DNA of 64,000 bases from Eutrigla gurnardus (GCA_963514095.1 OY741285.1:18203722-18267721); one strand, 5' to 3'; positions 11,045-24,464 are shown, counted from the first letter of the stretch. Made by a program: numbers and translations. Notes: generated by a model not told the origin, from the sequence alone.

Positions 11045-13180
11045 TGAAAACAGTGTCTGACATATAATAATCCCATAGAAACAACTTTAAAGTTGCTTTT
11101 ATGTGCTGAGGGTTTTTTAAACCTTGTAGACAAGATGCAGGACTTCATCACATTTGTCCTCCGTGCATGATGCATGAATGAAAGTTTTTATGGAAATGGC
11201 TTCGAGGCAGACTTTACGTCCATCCCAGGGCGATAGGGGAATTAAAAACAAAATTAACTTTGCAACTTTAAAATTATATTAATGTTCTTTTGAGGGTGAA
11301 ACAGCTGAATCAGGTTTGCATTATAAACGAGGAGGAAGACCTCAGGGGCCTGGCGGGGAACATTTACGAGTCTTTATTCTGAATATATCATTTTTATATA
11401 TTTATATTTATCATCTCCCCCCAATTCACTGGGAGTTATCACTGGAACCATAAACAATTGCTTTTCCCATATTGAGTTAGAATAATGGCCTCATGTAAGA
11501 AGTAGAAGATTTATTCTCATGAGTGATTTGGGAAATCTCATTGCGGTGCTATTTTTTTTGGAGATTTCCTAATTTTGTTTGCAAGTTTTGGCTGGACATC
11601 TTAACTTTTGCTATTTGTTAGGAAAGTTCCCTGACTTCTAATAGCCGCCTCTGGCTCTTTTTTATTCTATGCAACTTGATTTCCAGAGGACCATCCTCCG
11701 TTATAGCATGTTACGGCGTAACTCGATTCATGTGGCCTTCATCAAGGTTTGAAACGAGCAATTTACAACAAGTTTGCGTGGCCAAGGAGTGTTTGGTGAG
11801 TCGGACACGAAGACACGTGTAGGAGTGAGGAGGAAAAGGTGACATAAGAACATCTCTGCATTCTTACCCCGAGGCCACACGGTGTTAACGTGTGTCTTAG
11901 TTTAATTAGTGGGCTCCGTTAATGAAGGGATTTAACTGGGCGATGCTATTTCTAGCTGTAAATATTCTGGATGTTTATCTGTAAACTGTTTATCTTTACA
12001 ATTGTATGCGAATCATCCAGGAGAAAACTTCTCGGTTGTTTTTGCTCAACATATTAGCAAAAAAAGGATTTAAAGGAAACTTGAGCAGCGCACCGTACGT
12101 CTGCATGGAGCTCAATCACTCGGAGGATACGTGGCCACTTTACACAAACACAACGCCGATAAAACAAGGCAGACGCCTGAGAGGCCTGACACCATATTAG
12201 AGATTTCCACTGTGCACTCATACAAGTCTTCAAAGATTGTTTTAAAACGGAACACCCAAGACTTTTCAGGCATGCTTCGTGGCCCAGAGGAGACGTGGGG
12301 TTTTGGCTGGTGTCTTTCCTCCACTCAAATCACTTACTGTGCCCAAATAGTGGCGTCTGGGGCAGAACCGAGCTGGTTCCCATTTGAGAGACAGTGGCTG
12401 GCTCCGCTCTGTAATTCGCAGAAGGGGGAACAAATTGCTCTCTGGTCTCTGTCTCTCCTCGAGGCCAGTTTATTTCATGCTACTTTGGCTCTGCCATTCT
12501 TTTCCTCGTGTGTCGTCCTTCCAACTATTTCAAACACTTTTTTACCGTGGGCTTCTCAGGAGGGGACGTCCGTGTGCTCGTCCCCACCGGTCGGTAGAAA
12601 AACATGGCTCAGAGATTTGTCTTTAATTGCTCGGTAGCGATGACTTTACCGGTGACATCATTAGCTGTCAGCTGACCTCAGAGGGAAACAGATGTAGCTC
12701 GACAAAGTAAAAGAGAGAAAAATGACATGGCTGGCCTTCGCTCATCCGTCAGCCGGGGCTCAGATCTTGTCTGGTCTAGTGTCAGGAACGACAACAAGGG
12801 CTGAAGCAGCAGTTAGGCGGCGAGGAGCAGCAGCCGTTGTGGCCTCTTTGTCTGGTGTAGATCACTCGGCAAACTTTCTTTTTTCTATCACATATCAAAG
12901 GGTCGAACAGGATTAGGCTTAAACGTCACGTTATAAAAAAGTGAATGCTCCTCTGTGCGCCGCGAGGCCTGGTGCAACTCAGACGGCCTTGAGGGACTCA
13001 AGGTTTAGAAACTGTTGGAAGCTTTACAATGCCTCAAGGAGATGTCACTAGACGGGACAGGACTACGATTTGGATGCAAATGACAGACGCTGGTCTTTTC
13101 GCTTGACTTTTGTGAACTGTGTCCACATATGTTTCTCCACACTTGATTGGATGGTGATATGATACATTTATAGCGGCTGT
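11044..13180. other. Non-coding stretch, nothing strong
   Basis: A 168-codon frame at 12131-12637 (+) overlaps other frames and shows no recognisable domain. No repeats of note. Confidence 0.35.
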
Positions 13181-13345
13181 AAAAAGGGTGGATAAAAATA
13201 TCTAATTTCCTAGAAATTGCTGCTGCAGACTTTGTTTTATGGAAGACTAGTTATGTTACACATTTTCCTATAGATTCTTCACAACAAAAGACCCCCGTCA
13301 TTTAAAAGCTTTTATTTTGAAGCAGGAATATCCAAATAAAATAAA
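13181..13345. repeat. Partial copy of the dispersed repeat seen at 8.3-8.5 kb
   Basis: The text TTACACATTTTCCTATAGA, TTCACAACAAAAG and CTTTTATTTTGAAGCAG parallels 8330-8505, with mismatches and small gaps. It is an old, diverged copy. Confidence 0.5.
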
Positions 13346-13398
13346 ATGGCACTAAAACATACTGGACTCTCTTCACATTTTGTAAAGAAACACATATT

Positions 13399-13418
13399 TA
13401 TATATATATATATATATT
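13399..13418. repeat. (TA)n microsatellite
   Basis: Ten TA units in an AT-rich setting. Confidence 0.9.
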
Positions 13419-13654
13419 TATTGTGTCACAGATGATTTTTCACAATTTTAGTGAAACAATCAAATAATTTCCACTTGACATAAAATAATTATTAAATTAT
13501 GAGCTCTCCCTGCATAAATAAATTGTGAATACATTTGCATCTTGTGATGATTTTTTACGATTGTCTCCATAATGGAAATTCACCACCATCAACTTATTGT
13601 GAGTGTATTTTTTTTTTATTAGAATAACGTCCGATCGTCCCGAGTGAGTTTTGC

Positions 13655-13755
13655 TATTATCCGGATAATGCCCACATGCTGTCTTCAGGCCTTAACAACA
13701 CCTCACTGAGATCTGAACTCAATGTGGGCCAGGCCACCTCGGCATGTGGTCCCTT
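13655..13755. other. Non-coding segment paired with 8617-8735
   Basis: It shares ATAATGCC, GCCCAC.TGCTGTC, ACACCTCACTGAGATC, AACTCAAT, GCCAGGCC and GGCATGTGGTC with the 8.6-kb segment, in order. A 16-base extra block lies between the second and third motifs here. Confidence 0.55.
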
Positions 13756-15740
13756 CTGGCTCCACAACAAATAAGATGGCAAAGCCACAGTTTCATACAC
13801 CTATGGACCACAAGGCTTTCAGCTGGAGGATCTAGATAAGGATCGAGGAGGATTAAGAGGAAGAAGTAGTATTCTGTAATGCATGAGAAGAGTTTGAATT
13901 ACTCTAACCTGAGTTTGAACGTAACCTGAACCATGAAACCAACTCTTAACCCTTAAATAGGACCAAACTAAATATCCTCACCTCCACGTCTCAAAGTCAA
14001 ACTGGTCCTCCCAAAGACAGAAGTACGATGACGCTCACACCGGCGACGCCGACTCGCATCTTCAAACCTGCCTGCCCCCATGTGCAGTAAACATATTACT
14101 TAAAGCACTTACCCACACATGTTCACACGTGTGCTACGTGTTCAGCATCTGGTTTGTGTTGATTTAGATGCCCCCCCCCCCTTTGTGTTTCTCTCCTGCT
14201 TCTGTTCCTGGGTGTGCAGGGGTTGATTTCTAAGGCTTTCTGCATTCTGTTTGCCTGAGGGCGTGTGGAGCCTCTGGCTGATTAGAGGAAGCACCAGATC
14301 AGATTTGCCCTAAAGCCCCCCCCCCCCCTTTTGTGCCGATGCCCAGGTTTAATACAGTTTTTATACCTCAGCCTCCGCATCACCTGCCTGCATTGTGAAT
14401 CTGGATCCCGTCCACCAAGACTCACAGAGGGAAGCATGCATGTGTTTTATCTCCTTTTTTGGGGGGGATGATACAATCTGAAGGTAGATATGGGTGAATT
14501 TTCATTCGTGTGTGCATTTAACACACAGACATGACACCACACACACATGCAAACACTCCAATACACAAATCCACTTAACACATTCCCCCCCGATACACTC
14601 ATCCAGTTATGGCACGACCTCACGTGGCTCTCCATAAGATTGGTTCTATGATAGATTAGCTGCTCCAGACTCCCCTTTTATTTCAAAATGTTCCATTTAG
14701 TTGCTCTTAAATGCCGAACCTGCCAACAAAAGCCTGAGCCGGTATTCAGTCATCAGATAGTGAGTCATTCTGAGAGCTCATTGTGCAGAAACAAGGCAGA
14801 TACCTACGCTCTCTCCACGGATGTACAGGAGATTTTCAACTGGGTCCTTTTTTCCAGTCCCACAGAATATTGAGATTTTAGGTCTCTTTTCATGCTCAAG
14901 ATGCTTTTCGAACCCACTGGAGACTTTGCAGATGAGATACATTTTCATCGCAGAGAACAGAGATTTACAGCTCAAAAAATTGTGTAATTTTGAGTTTCTA
15001 AGACTGTTAGAATTTACGAACTGGCTGAGCTGTCCACAGTAATATTCAGTTTGATGGCACTGAGTTCATTGCTTTTTTCATGTGGTTAGCAGCCTTACTT
15101 CAGGGAGGGAAGACATTAAGTGGCTGTCCAATTTTCTGCGTCCCTGATTAAATCTACTAATGTGGTTTGGAGTAGCTCAGATCGCGATGCTGGGAATCCG
15201 TGTGAAGGGCACAGCAGACGCTGCAGTTTGAAAAGCATAAAGAATAAAACACAACAAATGCATCATCATGCTTCCTTTTCATTCAAAGGAGTAAAAGCCA
15301 TAATTAAAACAGTGAATTGTATGTTTGCCATTTCTCGCCAGTGTGATGATTCACGCTATGGTTTCACCGCCAAATCATCGTTGTTAGCACGCTGTAAAAG
15401 GTTCTATCGACTTGCATCATGATGCGTTCAAGCTCTACTTTCTAAAAATGAGTGTTGAATGGAGGTACATTGTAATGCTATCATGATGGATTCAAATGTA
15501 ATTTTGTACAATTTCGTTTTTGTGAGAAACTTGAACAACCACAATTGTTTGAAGATGTTTTCATAGCAATATGAACTAGTTATTAGACAGGGAGTTATGA
15601 GGTGTGACATACTAACACCAGCTCTAACAAAACAACTATTATTAAAGTAAGAAAACAATCATTTGAATTGTGTGAATAACCACTAAAGATGGCAATTGCA
15701 AGGTAAAAAGATAGTATTAAAACATTTTTTGACTCTGAAA
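13756..15740. other. Non-coding stretch with two C runs
   Basis: C homopolymers lie at 14171-14181 (11 bases) and 14316-14328 (13 bases). Otherwise it is unique-looking sequence without coding signal. Confidence 0.4.
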
Positions 15741-16165
15741 AAAAAGTTAGTCTGGAGCGTTGCTGTCAATCATCATAATCCATAACCATAATCTTAGAAA
15801 GACAATCCCAATTGGCAGGCCAGACTTTTAAGAAGGTAAACTAATAAAATGGAAAATTACAATTTGGAGAACTCACCCCTCTGAAGGCCTCATAATCAGA
15901 ATGTCTTGCCTCCGCATTCTCGCTTCCCGACCCTTCCCTCACCACAAAGGGTCACAACTCCAAATAAATAAATCCACATTAGATTATGAGAGGCGAATCT
16001 ATCTAATTAATCTTTCAAATAAAGGTTGGTAAATAAATAGTCCATGTTGCTTCAAATTACGCACCTGCCATTACAACATCTGTCTGTCAGCGGCTGCCAG
16101 GTAGCCTCCAGCTTCACCTCCCTCATGCAATTAACCAATTAGCATGATGTCGCCTCCTCTGTGTA
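15741..16165. other. Candidate conserved non-coding element
   Basis: Repeat-free and AT-rich, with homeodomain- and TALE-type words such as TGTCAATCAT (15763-15772), CTAATTAATC and CAATTAACCAATTAG (near 16128). The look is that of developmental enhancers in fish. Conservation itself cannot be seen from one sequence. Confidence 0.25.
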
Positions 16166-17712
16166 CACAGGCGCTCATTTGTAGGATTGAGTTATTCTTC
16201 CACCCCTCTGACTCCTGCCTGTTTCATTTTTTCCACTTCAGGCAATCAGCAGAGTCAAGATTTCTGTTTTACTGCGGGGTCGTCTCAGCCAAAGTGTGGC
16301 CAAAGCTACAATTGAAGTGTTTTGCTCCATTTGCAGTTAAATAAATGGGCAGCGCCGAGCCAAAATGGGTGTCGGCAGCACGGCACGGGGGAGTGGGGGG
16401 GCATGCAGGCGTGGAGCATGTGATTGGAATATATGGCTCGGCCGGGTTTGTCGGATGCTCGAGGTCTCATCAGGCCTGTGTAAATGTTTACCCTGCACAC
16501 AGTTTCCATTTCAGCAGGCGGCTCGGCATCACCTTACCACTTAGCGCTCCGTAGTTTTCACTTCTGTCGGCGCGGGGGCTCGCAGCTGGTCGGGGACCGA
16601 CAGGTACGGCGTTTGTTGCCAGAGCTCCTTATGACATTGGCTTTGCGTGAGCACGTCTCCGGCTGCTATTTACCTTGTCTCTGCTACATTTACCTCATTT
16701 ATGAATTAACGGCTGGGCGTACATGTGTCGCAGTGTCTCTGAATCATTAACAGAGGAAAAGTACATCGCAAATGACCTGGATTCTTGTTGGTTTCCTGCT
16801 GTCGTTGTCTGGGAAAGCCAACATCTAATGGGGAAGATGTTTTTTTTAAAGTTCCATTTCTGTAGTGTTTCCATGTTAGCAAACTTTCCCATGGGCAGAT
16901 GCAGTGACAGCAACAGTAGACACATGAAATATATTAAAGCAGAAAAAAAGCAACAATACATGAAAGGTAAAACAGATACAAACGCTATGGACGAGATCAG
17001 TCCACCAGATCAGTGGTGTTCTGCTTCATAAAAGCTCATTATCTTTGTAAGAATCTGCACACAATGAAACATGTGCAGTTAACTCAGTACCAGAAAATTC
17101 GACTTGATGGCAAGAAAAGAATTAAGAAGAATTCCTGCATACTGTAACTTCCTATTTCCTGTGTAATTCATGGTCTACTCTTACTGCTGGTGCACCTCCT
17201 TCAAAGGCTGGCTGGAAGACAGATTTGGGCTGATGACACCGACACCACTTTAAAGCTCAATGTCACAATTCATATTTATCGTTTTTTTATTTTTTATTTT
17301 TAGAGTTGCATTATTTTAAATCTGCTTCCGTCCATCTCAGCTTCACCTTCAGCTGCACATGTGGATTTGGGAAAAGACGGCACAGAAAGATCAGAAAGCA
17401 CATTCTACACTCACAGTCCATATAAATCAAGAGGATTCTGGGGCCCGGAGAGACGAAGAGCTGCAATCTGTGATCCTTTAGCCACAGCTGAGGGCTTTGG
17501 CTCAAATGATTCATCACACGATGATTAGTTGTGGCCGGGGCTGGTATCCTTTCTCTTCTAAACCTGGCTCTGTTGGAGGCTATTTTGGAGATGAGCGGGC
17601 ACTCGCCGCTAAATCGAGTTTCAGATGTGGAGAGGAACTAAGTGTTATGTCTCTTAATAATCTGACAAATCTGCAAACCATATGAGCTGCACTGCGGATT
17701 TGGTTTCACTGA
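16166..17712. other. Non-coding stretch, nothing strong
   Basis: Unique-looking sequence. Overlapping short frames on both strands argue against coding. Confidence 0.4.
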
Positions 17713-17786
17713 TGTGTGTGTGTGTGATTGTGTGTGTGTGTGTGTGATTGTTTGTGTGTGTGTATGTGTGTGTGTGGGTGTGTGTA
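17713..17786. repeat. Imperfect (GT)n microsatellite
   Basis: GT units broken by GATT, TT, AT and GGGT interruptions, which indicate an old array. Confidence 0.9.
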
Positions 17787-18846
17787 GAGAGAGTGAACCG
17801 TGCTGATGGTAGATAGCAGTGTTGGTGGATGCAATGTGTAAGTGATTACAATCAAAGTGCAGTTAATACATTGCAATTACTAATCACTGGTCTAACTGGT
17901 ATAATTGACTTACCAGTCTACTTATCAGGCTATCAGGTGACTTTAGATCCACTGAGATGGTTTACTTGCCCACTAGCCAACATGAAAAAAAATGTTGGCC
18001 TATTAACGAATAGATAATTCAACAGGAGATTGGGACAAAAATTCTAAAGTTTCAAAATAGTCTTTCTACTTTGCTATCGTTATGTAAAGTGGCTGAAATG
18101 TTTGCTTTGAGTAATAATAATAAAAAATATATTGTCATTAGTATTGATTTATTCAAGTATACATGCCAAAATGCTATAAGATCACATTTGAATCATACTA
18201 ATGTTACAATTTACCGTTGCCCTCGAACCTACTCATTTAACTGCATTGAGACTGAACACATCGTAGCTGCTAGCTCCCCTGTGTAGCTGAGCAGGCCAAC
18301 ACTATGGTTAACACTGAGAGTGAAGACGGCAGAGGAGCATGTGGAACAGGAAGAAATGAAACTCCAATGTTGCCACTTGGCTGGAGGCTTGTAGCGTACC
18401 GAGGTGATCCATTATTCCAGACTATGTTGTCGTTGGCGTCTCTTTATAATAAGGGAAGCCTGCTTGCTCTCGTGTTTATTCCCACTGGGGTTGTTTTTTT
18501 TTTTTCCATAGCTGCTCCAACAGTGAAATGGAGGCATCCCAGTCTGGAATGCATGTAAACACACTGCTCAGCGCCGGGCTTCACTGTCCTTGGGGCAGGC
18601 AGACAGACAGACAGACAACCTGCAGCCTGTGTGGGCTCCCTTTTGTGTCTCGGGTCTTCTCTGTTGGTGGCACTGTTATTACAGCCTCCTTTAAACGATT
18701 AGCACAGATAGGCTGCTGCTGTTTCATTCACGTGGTGTGCAACATATTTATAGATAATAAACGGCTGTGTTAGACGCATGTTGTTGATCAAATGTCTGGC
18801 TTTTCTAACAGCATGCTGTTTAATTCAAGGTCTTTGCTGCTATAAA
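17787..18846. other. Non-coding stretch with a small hairpin
   Basis: GCCAACAT (17976-17983) pairs exactly with ATGTTGGC (17992-17999) across an A-rich loop. A short CAGA tract lies at about 18599-18617. No gene is seen. Confidence 0.4.
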
Positions 18847-18879
18847 TGTGTGTGTGTGTGTGTGTGTGTGTGGGGGGGG
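18847..18879. repeat. (GT)n followed directly by a G run
   Basis: About 12 GT units then eight G, the same compound form as at 10271, 44006 and 51417. Confidence 0.95.
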
Positions 18880-21800
18880 TTCTCTGGAGGGGTTACGCAC
18901 AGTATGTGTCCGTGATATAAAAGCTTGTGGTTTTCCTTGGACCGCTCTTAAAGAGGGGAGGTGGTCGTGCAGGGCTGACACGCTGACGAGACCACCAGAG
19001 GTAGCGGTATGAGAGAGCAGGAGGTACGGAGACGTGTCCCATCCGTGGGGGAGGGAAGGCTGGGGGAAAAAGATGGATAATGAATCATGAAGATCATATC
19101 GATATCCTGGATCCTGTCCTACTACAACAGGATAGACATGACGCGGTGGAAAAGGGGAAAAGGGGGAGAATAGAAAGAGGGGAGGGAAGTTAAAGCAGGG
19201 TCAAGGGGGGACAAGGACTCTGAACTAGGAAAACAGGTTAAGGTAAACAGACTGAGAGAGGCGGTGAAGGATGTGGCGGCACTCATGCAATCAGACCCAC
19301 GGTACAGCAGTAACAGCTGTCCTGCGCCTCGCTGACTCGGAGTGAGAATGAAGCCTGCGCTCTCCTCACCCCCTCTCCTCTCTCCCACTCCTGTCACCCT
19401 TTCCCTCCCTCGCTTTGTCTCGTGATTATTTTCATTCCCTCACCATCTCCCCGACTTCCTCTTTTAATCCCTGTAATCTCCAGCAACCTCTTCTTCTCCT
19501 TCGTTTTCTCTCACACACTAAGTAGGTTTTTTTTAATATATTTTTCTTGCTGAACATGGACACCACTCCCTCCACCCCCCCACCCCCCCAACCATCCTCA
19601 TGTATCGAAGCCAACACAGCAAACAAAAATCCCTATGAATACCAGCCTAGTTCGTCTAATCAGCCGAATTGCAACAGCACGTCTGATCGGGAAGTTTTTC
19701 TTTACTGGGAAACATTACTTAATGGCATCAAATCAGCCATTGAGAGCCGCTTTCTCATTGTTAAAAATGTCTTTGGTTTTTTTAAGTGCCTAGGATACGA
19801 CACCTGAACTCACATATTCAACAAAGTTTAGGGTTGAATAAAATAATTGACAGGTTTTGTGGACGTTTGAAAAGATTGCTACTTTATATTTAGTATTATG
19901 TCTTACGTATTAAGTATTCCTTTTTATGGCCATTTGACTTTATTCATAGAGAGGAGTGGAAGGGCCACAGCAGCAAACGGCCACAGGTCAGACTCCAACC
20001 TTATCCCCCCCAGAGAAGGCCGCTTCTTCAATATAATCATTCATAGACAATTATCTGTTGTAATCAATTGTTTCGTCCAAATGTTCAGCCTTAAATTCTC
20101 AAACGTAGAATGAAGTCAAAAAATCAGTCAAAGAAATTCCTCCAGTTTGTCCACTGCTATTTTATGATCCGTTACATGTATCCACCTAATATTATTATTC
20201 TGTAAATCCTCCAAACACCAAACCCAGCACCTCATCTGTGCTAAAGCGAGTGAGTATATGAGAGGTGAGCCTGAGACTTAAATCACCTGCCACTCGAGAA
20301 GCCAATCTCCCCCCTACAATCCCGGCTCTCACCCCCGCTCTCCATTATTTCTGAGCCAAAAATGAAATTTCTGCGAAGCGTTCAGAATAAAAAAAAGGAG
20401 GAAATAAAATCCATTCCACAAAGCGCCAGCATTGTCTGCAGTCTTTCTACCTAATGAGTCTTTGCAAAAAACGTGACCGTCTTTGTTCGGAGGGAAAAAA
20501 ATAAAGTCCTGAGCTTTTTCTTTGATTGCTTTTCTCGTCCACCTCCGTTCCTTGGCTATGAATGCTCTTGTCATGGACACGGCGTTTCAGCAGCGGCGGC
20601 AGTGTTAGCGTAGGTCATTGTGCTGTATCGCAGCCTCGGCGGTCGGGCAGGACTCGGCCAAGGACGCGCGACAGCCGGTCGTTATCAGAAGAGGGCTGAT
20701 GTCCTCCGGTTCCTAACCTTGGCTCATATCCGCTGCTGCTTCCCACTAACCGAATTGGCGCAGAAGCCAAGCTTTTCCCTGATGGGATCTGTTTGCTGGA
20801 GAAGCAACAGCAACAACATTACCATCAGCAAAACAACACTGAGGGCATATTGTTTAGCCCCAGAAGACATCACACACACATGGCTCCCCCTGCAAACACG
20901 TTTTGGTATTTCATATCTGTTCCTCAGATTGAAAAGCAGTGTTTCAGTTTCTAATGTGCATTTGAGAGAATCCTTGTGACTGTCTCCACTTAAGGAATGT
21001 CTTTGTGCATTTTTGGAAGCCAATCAGCAGTAAATTCCATTTTAATTCCAGGTTGCTCAACTTCAGTTTGGCGTATGCTCCTCGACAATGATCTTAATTC
21101 AGTGGGAAATCTTTTAATTACTCTGGCTTTTCCCAGCAAATCCGCCATCAGGAGTGCAGTCTTGTCCTTACCCCTTGGTAAACCCAGGGGTGAAGAGTTT
21201 GTGTTGTTATTATTAGCCCGTTATGGCGATCAAGCTGTAGATCTCAGACTCTCCAAATGAGGAAAAAAAAAAACCCTGGTCAAGGTCTTGGCTGTGCAGA
21301 CAATTAGGAAGGGAAAAGCCACGCCAGAGATAGCACAAGGCAGCAGTAAATCTTGAGCACGGCCAAGTATATGACAGCAGAGGATAATGTGTGTCTAGAA
21401 TGAGGGTGAGGGGATTAATTTAGCTGTTTCTTGTAACTCTGGGGGGCTTAGAGCAAGGCGGCCCCTTCCTCGACGCAGCTCCCATCATGCGGCCTTGAGG
21501 ATCCTCTGCTCTTGATTGGAGCTGGAATGGAAGCTCCATTAATGGATGACTCATCGTTTGGAGCGTTCAGACCATCACCGACTCACCAATGTGACTGCAA
21601 GAAAAGCTGAATTTATTAACACTAAACCAAAATGTTGACTGCAGGTTCTTGGTGGGGCCGTCCATGACTAAAGACATTTGTACTCAAGTAAAACTTTGTT
21701 TTTTTTATTTTGTCGACTAATCTAGTGGATTGACCCATATTTTTGGATCAATTCAACATTAAGAATCATGCAAAGTTTGAAGTCATTTAGTGTTTAAAGA

Positions 21801-24010
21801 AATACAGCTCTACAACTCATTTACTTTCACGGGTGCAACCTTAAAAATCAATCAAAATTAGGGGGCAGCCCAAGTTCAAGTCAAGTTGAGTCTAAAGTTT
21901 TTATTTCTATAATGTGATAAAAGCCAGAGTCTCATGTCTGCAGCTTTGATATTCCCTCTTTGGGGTCACGCTTAATTATGTCAGTGTAATCACATCCACG
22001 ATCAGCGTTGAGGAGCCACCGCTGACAGAAGATCTCTTTTTAATGCGCTCTTTACCCCCTTGGCTGTTTCCTTTCACGCCTCACTGCACATGCTGGCTAC
22101 GTTTAGTTGCACCTCGATGCCGTCGTCTGTTGCTATTGGCCAAGCCCCCCCCCCGACTCCGATCCATACAGAGGTCGATCCCCTCGATTGGCTCGACTTT
22201 TAACCGTTAACCATCAGCCTCGCTCTGCGCTGCTCCGTGCCCCCGAGGGTTAATAATGACGCATCGTCGGAGGCCTCCTTTCGGACCCCAGTCCCAGCCA
22301 CTGGTCACAAAATTCATCCACGGCTGTCTCCATAGCAACGGGGCATCTGTTTTGTGTACATATGGTGGCTGTGGGAGTTTTGGGGGGAGAAAGAGGAAAT
22401 GAATCACCACACGGGGGAAATACAGGTCACCATCCCCGCGGGGTCAAAGGTGAACAGAGACTGTGGAGCCCCCACTCTCCATTCAACCTGTGCCCGTCAG
22501 CTTCCTCTCCAGCTATGATTAGAAACCATAACCTCATGCTTCACTGTCACACTGTGTCCACATTCATTCCGTGAGGAGAGCTAAATGACCTGTTTGTTGG
22601 ACTGAGACTTTGGCCCCTCAGCTCTGGTAAGAGTGGGGACTTTGGGGTCTAATCACCTTTTACAGACTGATTATAGAACCCCCCCCCCTGCATCCTGTGC
22701 CATGTAAATCAGGCAACTTACTTTGGAAACACAGCGATTCTGCGGCTTTGATGCCTCGTTCCACTCGAGGCCTGGTCAGGGTCAATGCTGATGACTTCTT
22801 TGATGTTACCTCTTAGCCCACTCCACAGGGCGAATATGTCAGCATCAATAACGCTATTATGGCCCAGTAATTGCTTAACACATGGTCTTGATGGTATAAG
22901 TGGGATAACTAACTTTTTTTAAATTTAGAGTCTTGCCTTCTCGTCCGTTGCCTTAGCTACTTATTCTTCTATATTGCAGAGGGAAGACTTTTCCAGACCA
23001 TTTGTCCTATCTCACATTTTGCAATTCTTTAACTCTGCCATTGATTTTCTTCACAATGCTTTTTTTATTTTATTTTTTTTGAAAAATGAGGGTCTGGTTC
23101 TGGGGGATTTTACATTAAGCGTTCTGCGGCTAAAGAAACGGCCGACGCGTTTCGACAGCGGCCTCATAAATAAGGCCATTACAGCAATCAAAGTAAAGTA
23201 TAAAATAGGTGGATTTTTCAGTTTGAAACATTTTTTGGGGCAGGAAGCCTTTCATTAAGGGACACAAATGAATCTTTGGTATGGGAGACTTCTGCGCGGG
23301 CCAAGTGATCCCCAGACGATGGTAAATCAATCTGAATATCCGCTGGTGTCACCACACAGTTAATGGTTATGAAAGAGCCCTGTGAGAGAAAAGAGCTAAA
23401 CTTTCTCTTCCCCTTTTTTTCTCTCTCCGAGCCACAGTTTGAACCTCTTTACTTTTCTTTCGGTCACCCTTTTTGGAAGATGGATAGAAGACACACATGG
23501 CATTGAGAAGAAGAAGAAAAAAAACCCTCTTACCATCTGTCATTTCTACTCTCATCTTGTCATAGCAATATTTATTATCTTTAACCAGATAGGCCCCGTT
23601 GCTTTAAACCGTTCCAGTGACCTCATCGACCATTACAGGCCTGTCATGCAAATCATTGTTATACGGCGCAAAAATGGCAGCGATAACTCATCGTTACAAA
23701 CCGAAAACAGAACTCCTGTGTCTTCCCTTCCCAACTGCACACATGAACTTCATTGATACTGGAGATGGACCGGTGGAGATGAATATTACATCAGTCTTTT
23801 GGGATGAATCTCTTTTTCAAAGGAGCTAATAAATTTGCAGGATGATGCCTTGAAAGACTGACCAGTTTCTTTCTCTGAAAAAGAATACTTTTCACCTGGA
23901 CTTCACCACATACTTGCTCCCCTTGATATATGGTGTCATATTTTTCAATTCAACAACTCCTGAGACTTTTTGAGAATTTTGAGAATATTGAAACTTATCT
24001 TCCAAGAAAT
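18880..24010. other. Longest stretch without a recognised element
   Basis: Some 5 kb of unique-looking DNA. It includes a purine-rich tract near 19150-19205, a C-rich tract at about 19565-19590 and C runs near 22146 and 22680. A quiet AT-rich block at about 23110-23290 might be conserved non-coding DNA. Frames up to 119 codons overlap on both strands and show no motif. Confidence 0.35.
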
Positions 24011-24174
24011 GTGAGTGTGAATGGTTGTTTGTCTCCACATGTCAGCCCTGTGATAGACTGGCGACCTGTCCAGGGTGTACCCTGCCTTCGCCCAATGACA
24101 GCTGGGATCGGCTCCAGCCCCCCCGCGACCCTGAATACAGGATAAGCGGTAGACAATGGATGGATGGATGGATC
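24011..24174 (+). mobile_element. 3' tail of an L2-tailed fish SINE or LINE
   Basis: It contains GTGATAGACTGGCGACCTG, CCAGGGTGTACCCTGCC, CCCAATGACAGCTGGGAT, GGCTCCAGCCC and CGCGACCCTGAATACAGG, and ends in (ATGG)n. From memory this is the widespread teleost tail shared by V-SINE-type elements and L2-clade LINEs. The tRNA-like head is absent, so the copy is truncated at its 5' side, as is usual for target-primed insertions. Confidence 0.8.
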
Positions 24175-24254
24175 AGCCAATCCCAGCTGCCATTGGGCAA
24201 AGGGTTCACCCGGACAGGTAACCAGTCTATCACAGGGCTGACATGTAGAGACAG
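24031..24254. repeat. Large inverted repeat formed by two SINE tails
   Basis: The left arm is about 24031-24113 and the right arm about 24176-24254, with a spacer of about 60 bases. The arms share CCCTGTGATAGACTGG, ACCTGTCC, GCCCAATG.CAGCTGGGAT and their complements. A transcript through here could form a long hairpin. Confidence 0.75.
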
Positions 24255-24464
24255 ACAGGTAACCAGTCTATCACAGGGCTGACATGTAGAGACAGACAGG
24301 TCCATCCTGCATGTCTTTGGACTGTGGGAGGAAGCCTTAGAACCTGGAGAGAACCCACGCTCACACGGGGAGAACATGCAAACTCCACACAGAAGGAACC
24401 CGGGGCCGACTCGGGACCTCGCTGTGAGGCAACAGTGCTACCCACTACACCACCGTGCAGCCCC
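24175..24464 (-). mobile_element. tRNA-derived SINE with V-SINE-like core, minus strand
   Basis: On the minus strand it starts at 24464 with GGGGCTGCACGGTGGTGTAG (tRNA-like head with an A-box-like word) and a damaged B-box region. The conserved core follows (TGTGTGGAGTTTGCATGTTC...CACAGTCCAAAGACATGC, both within 24305-24390). The tail is truncated at GCAGCTGGGATTGGCT. Before the tail, a 41-bp segment is present in tandem (24215 and 24256, part again from 24297). It lies tail to tail with the preceding copy. Confidence 0.8.

Noticed and set aside
12131..12637. 168-codon plus-strand open frame
   Set aside because: Overlaps other frames of similar quality and has no motif or exon signals. The length is within chance expectation.
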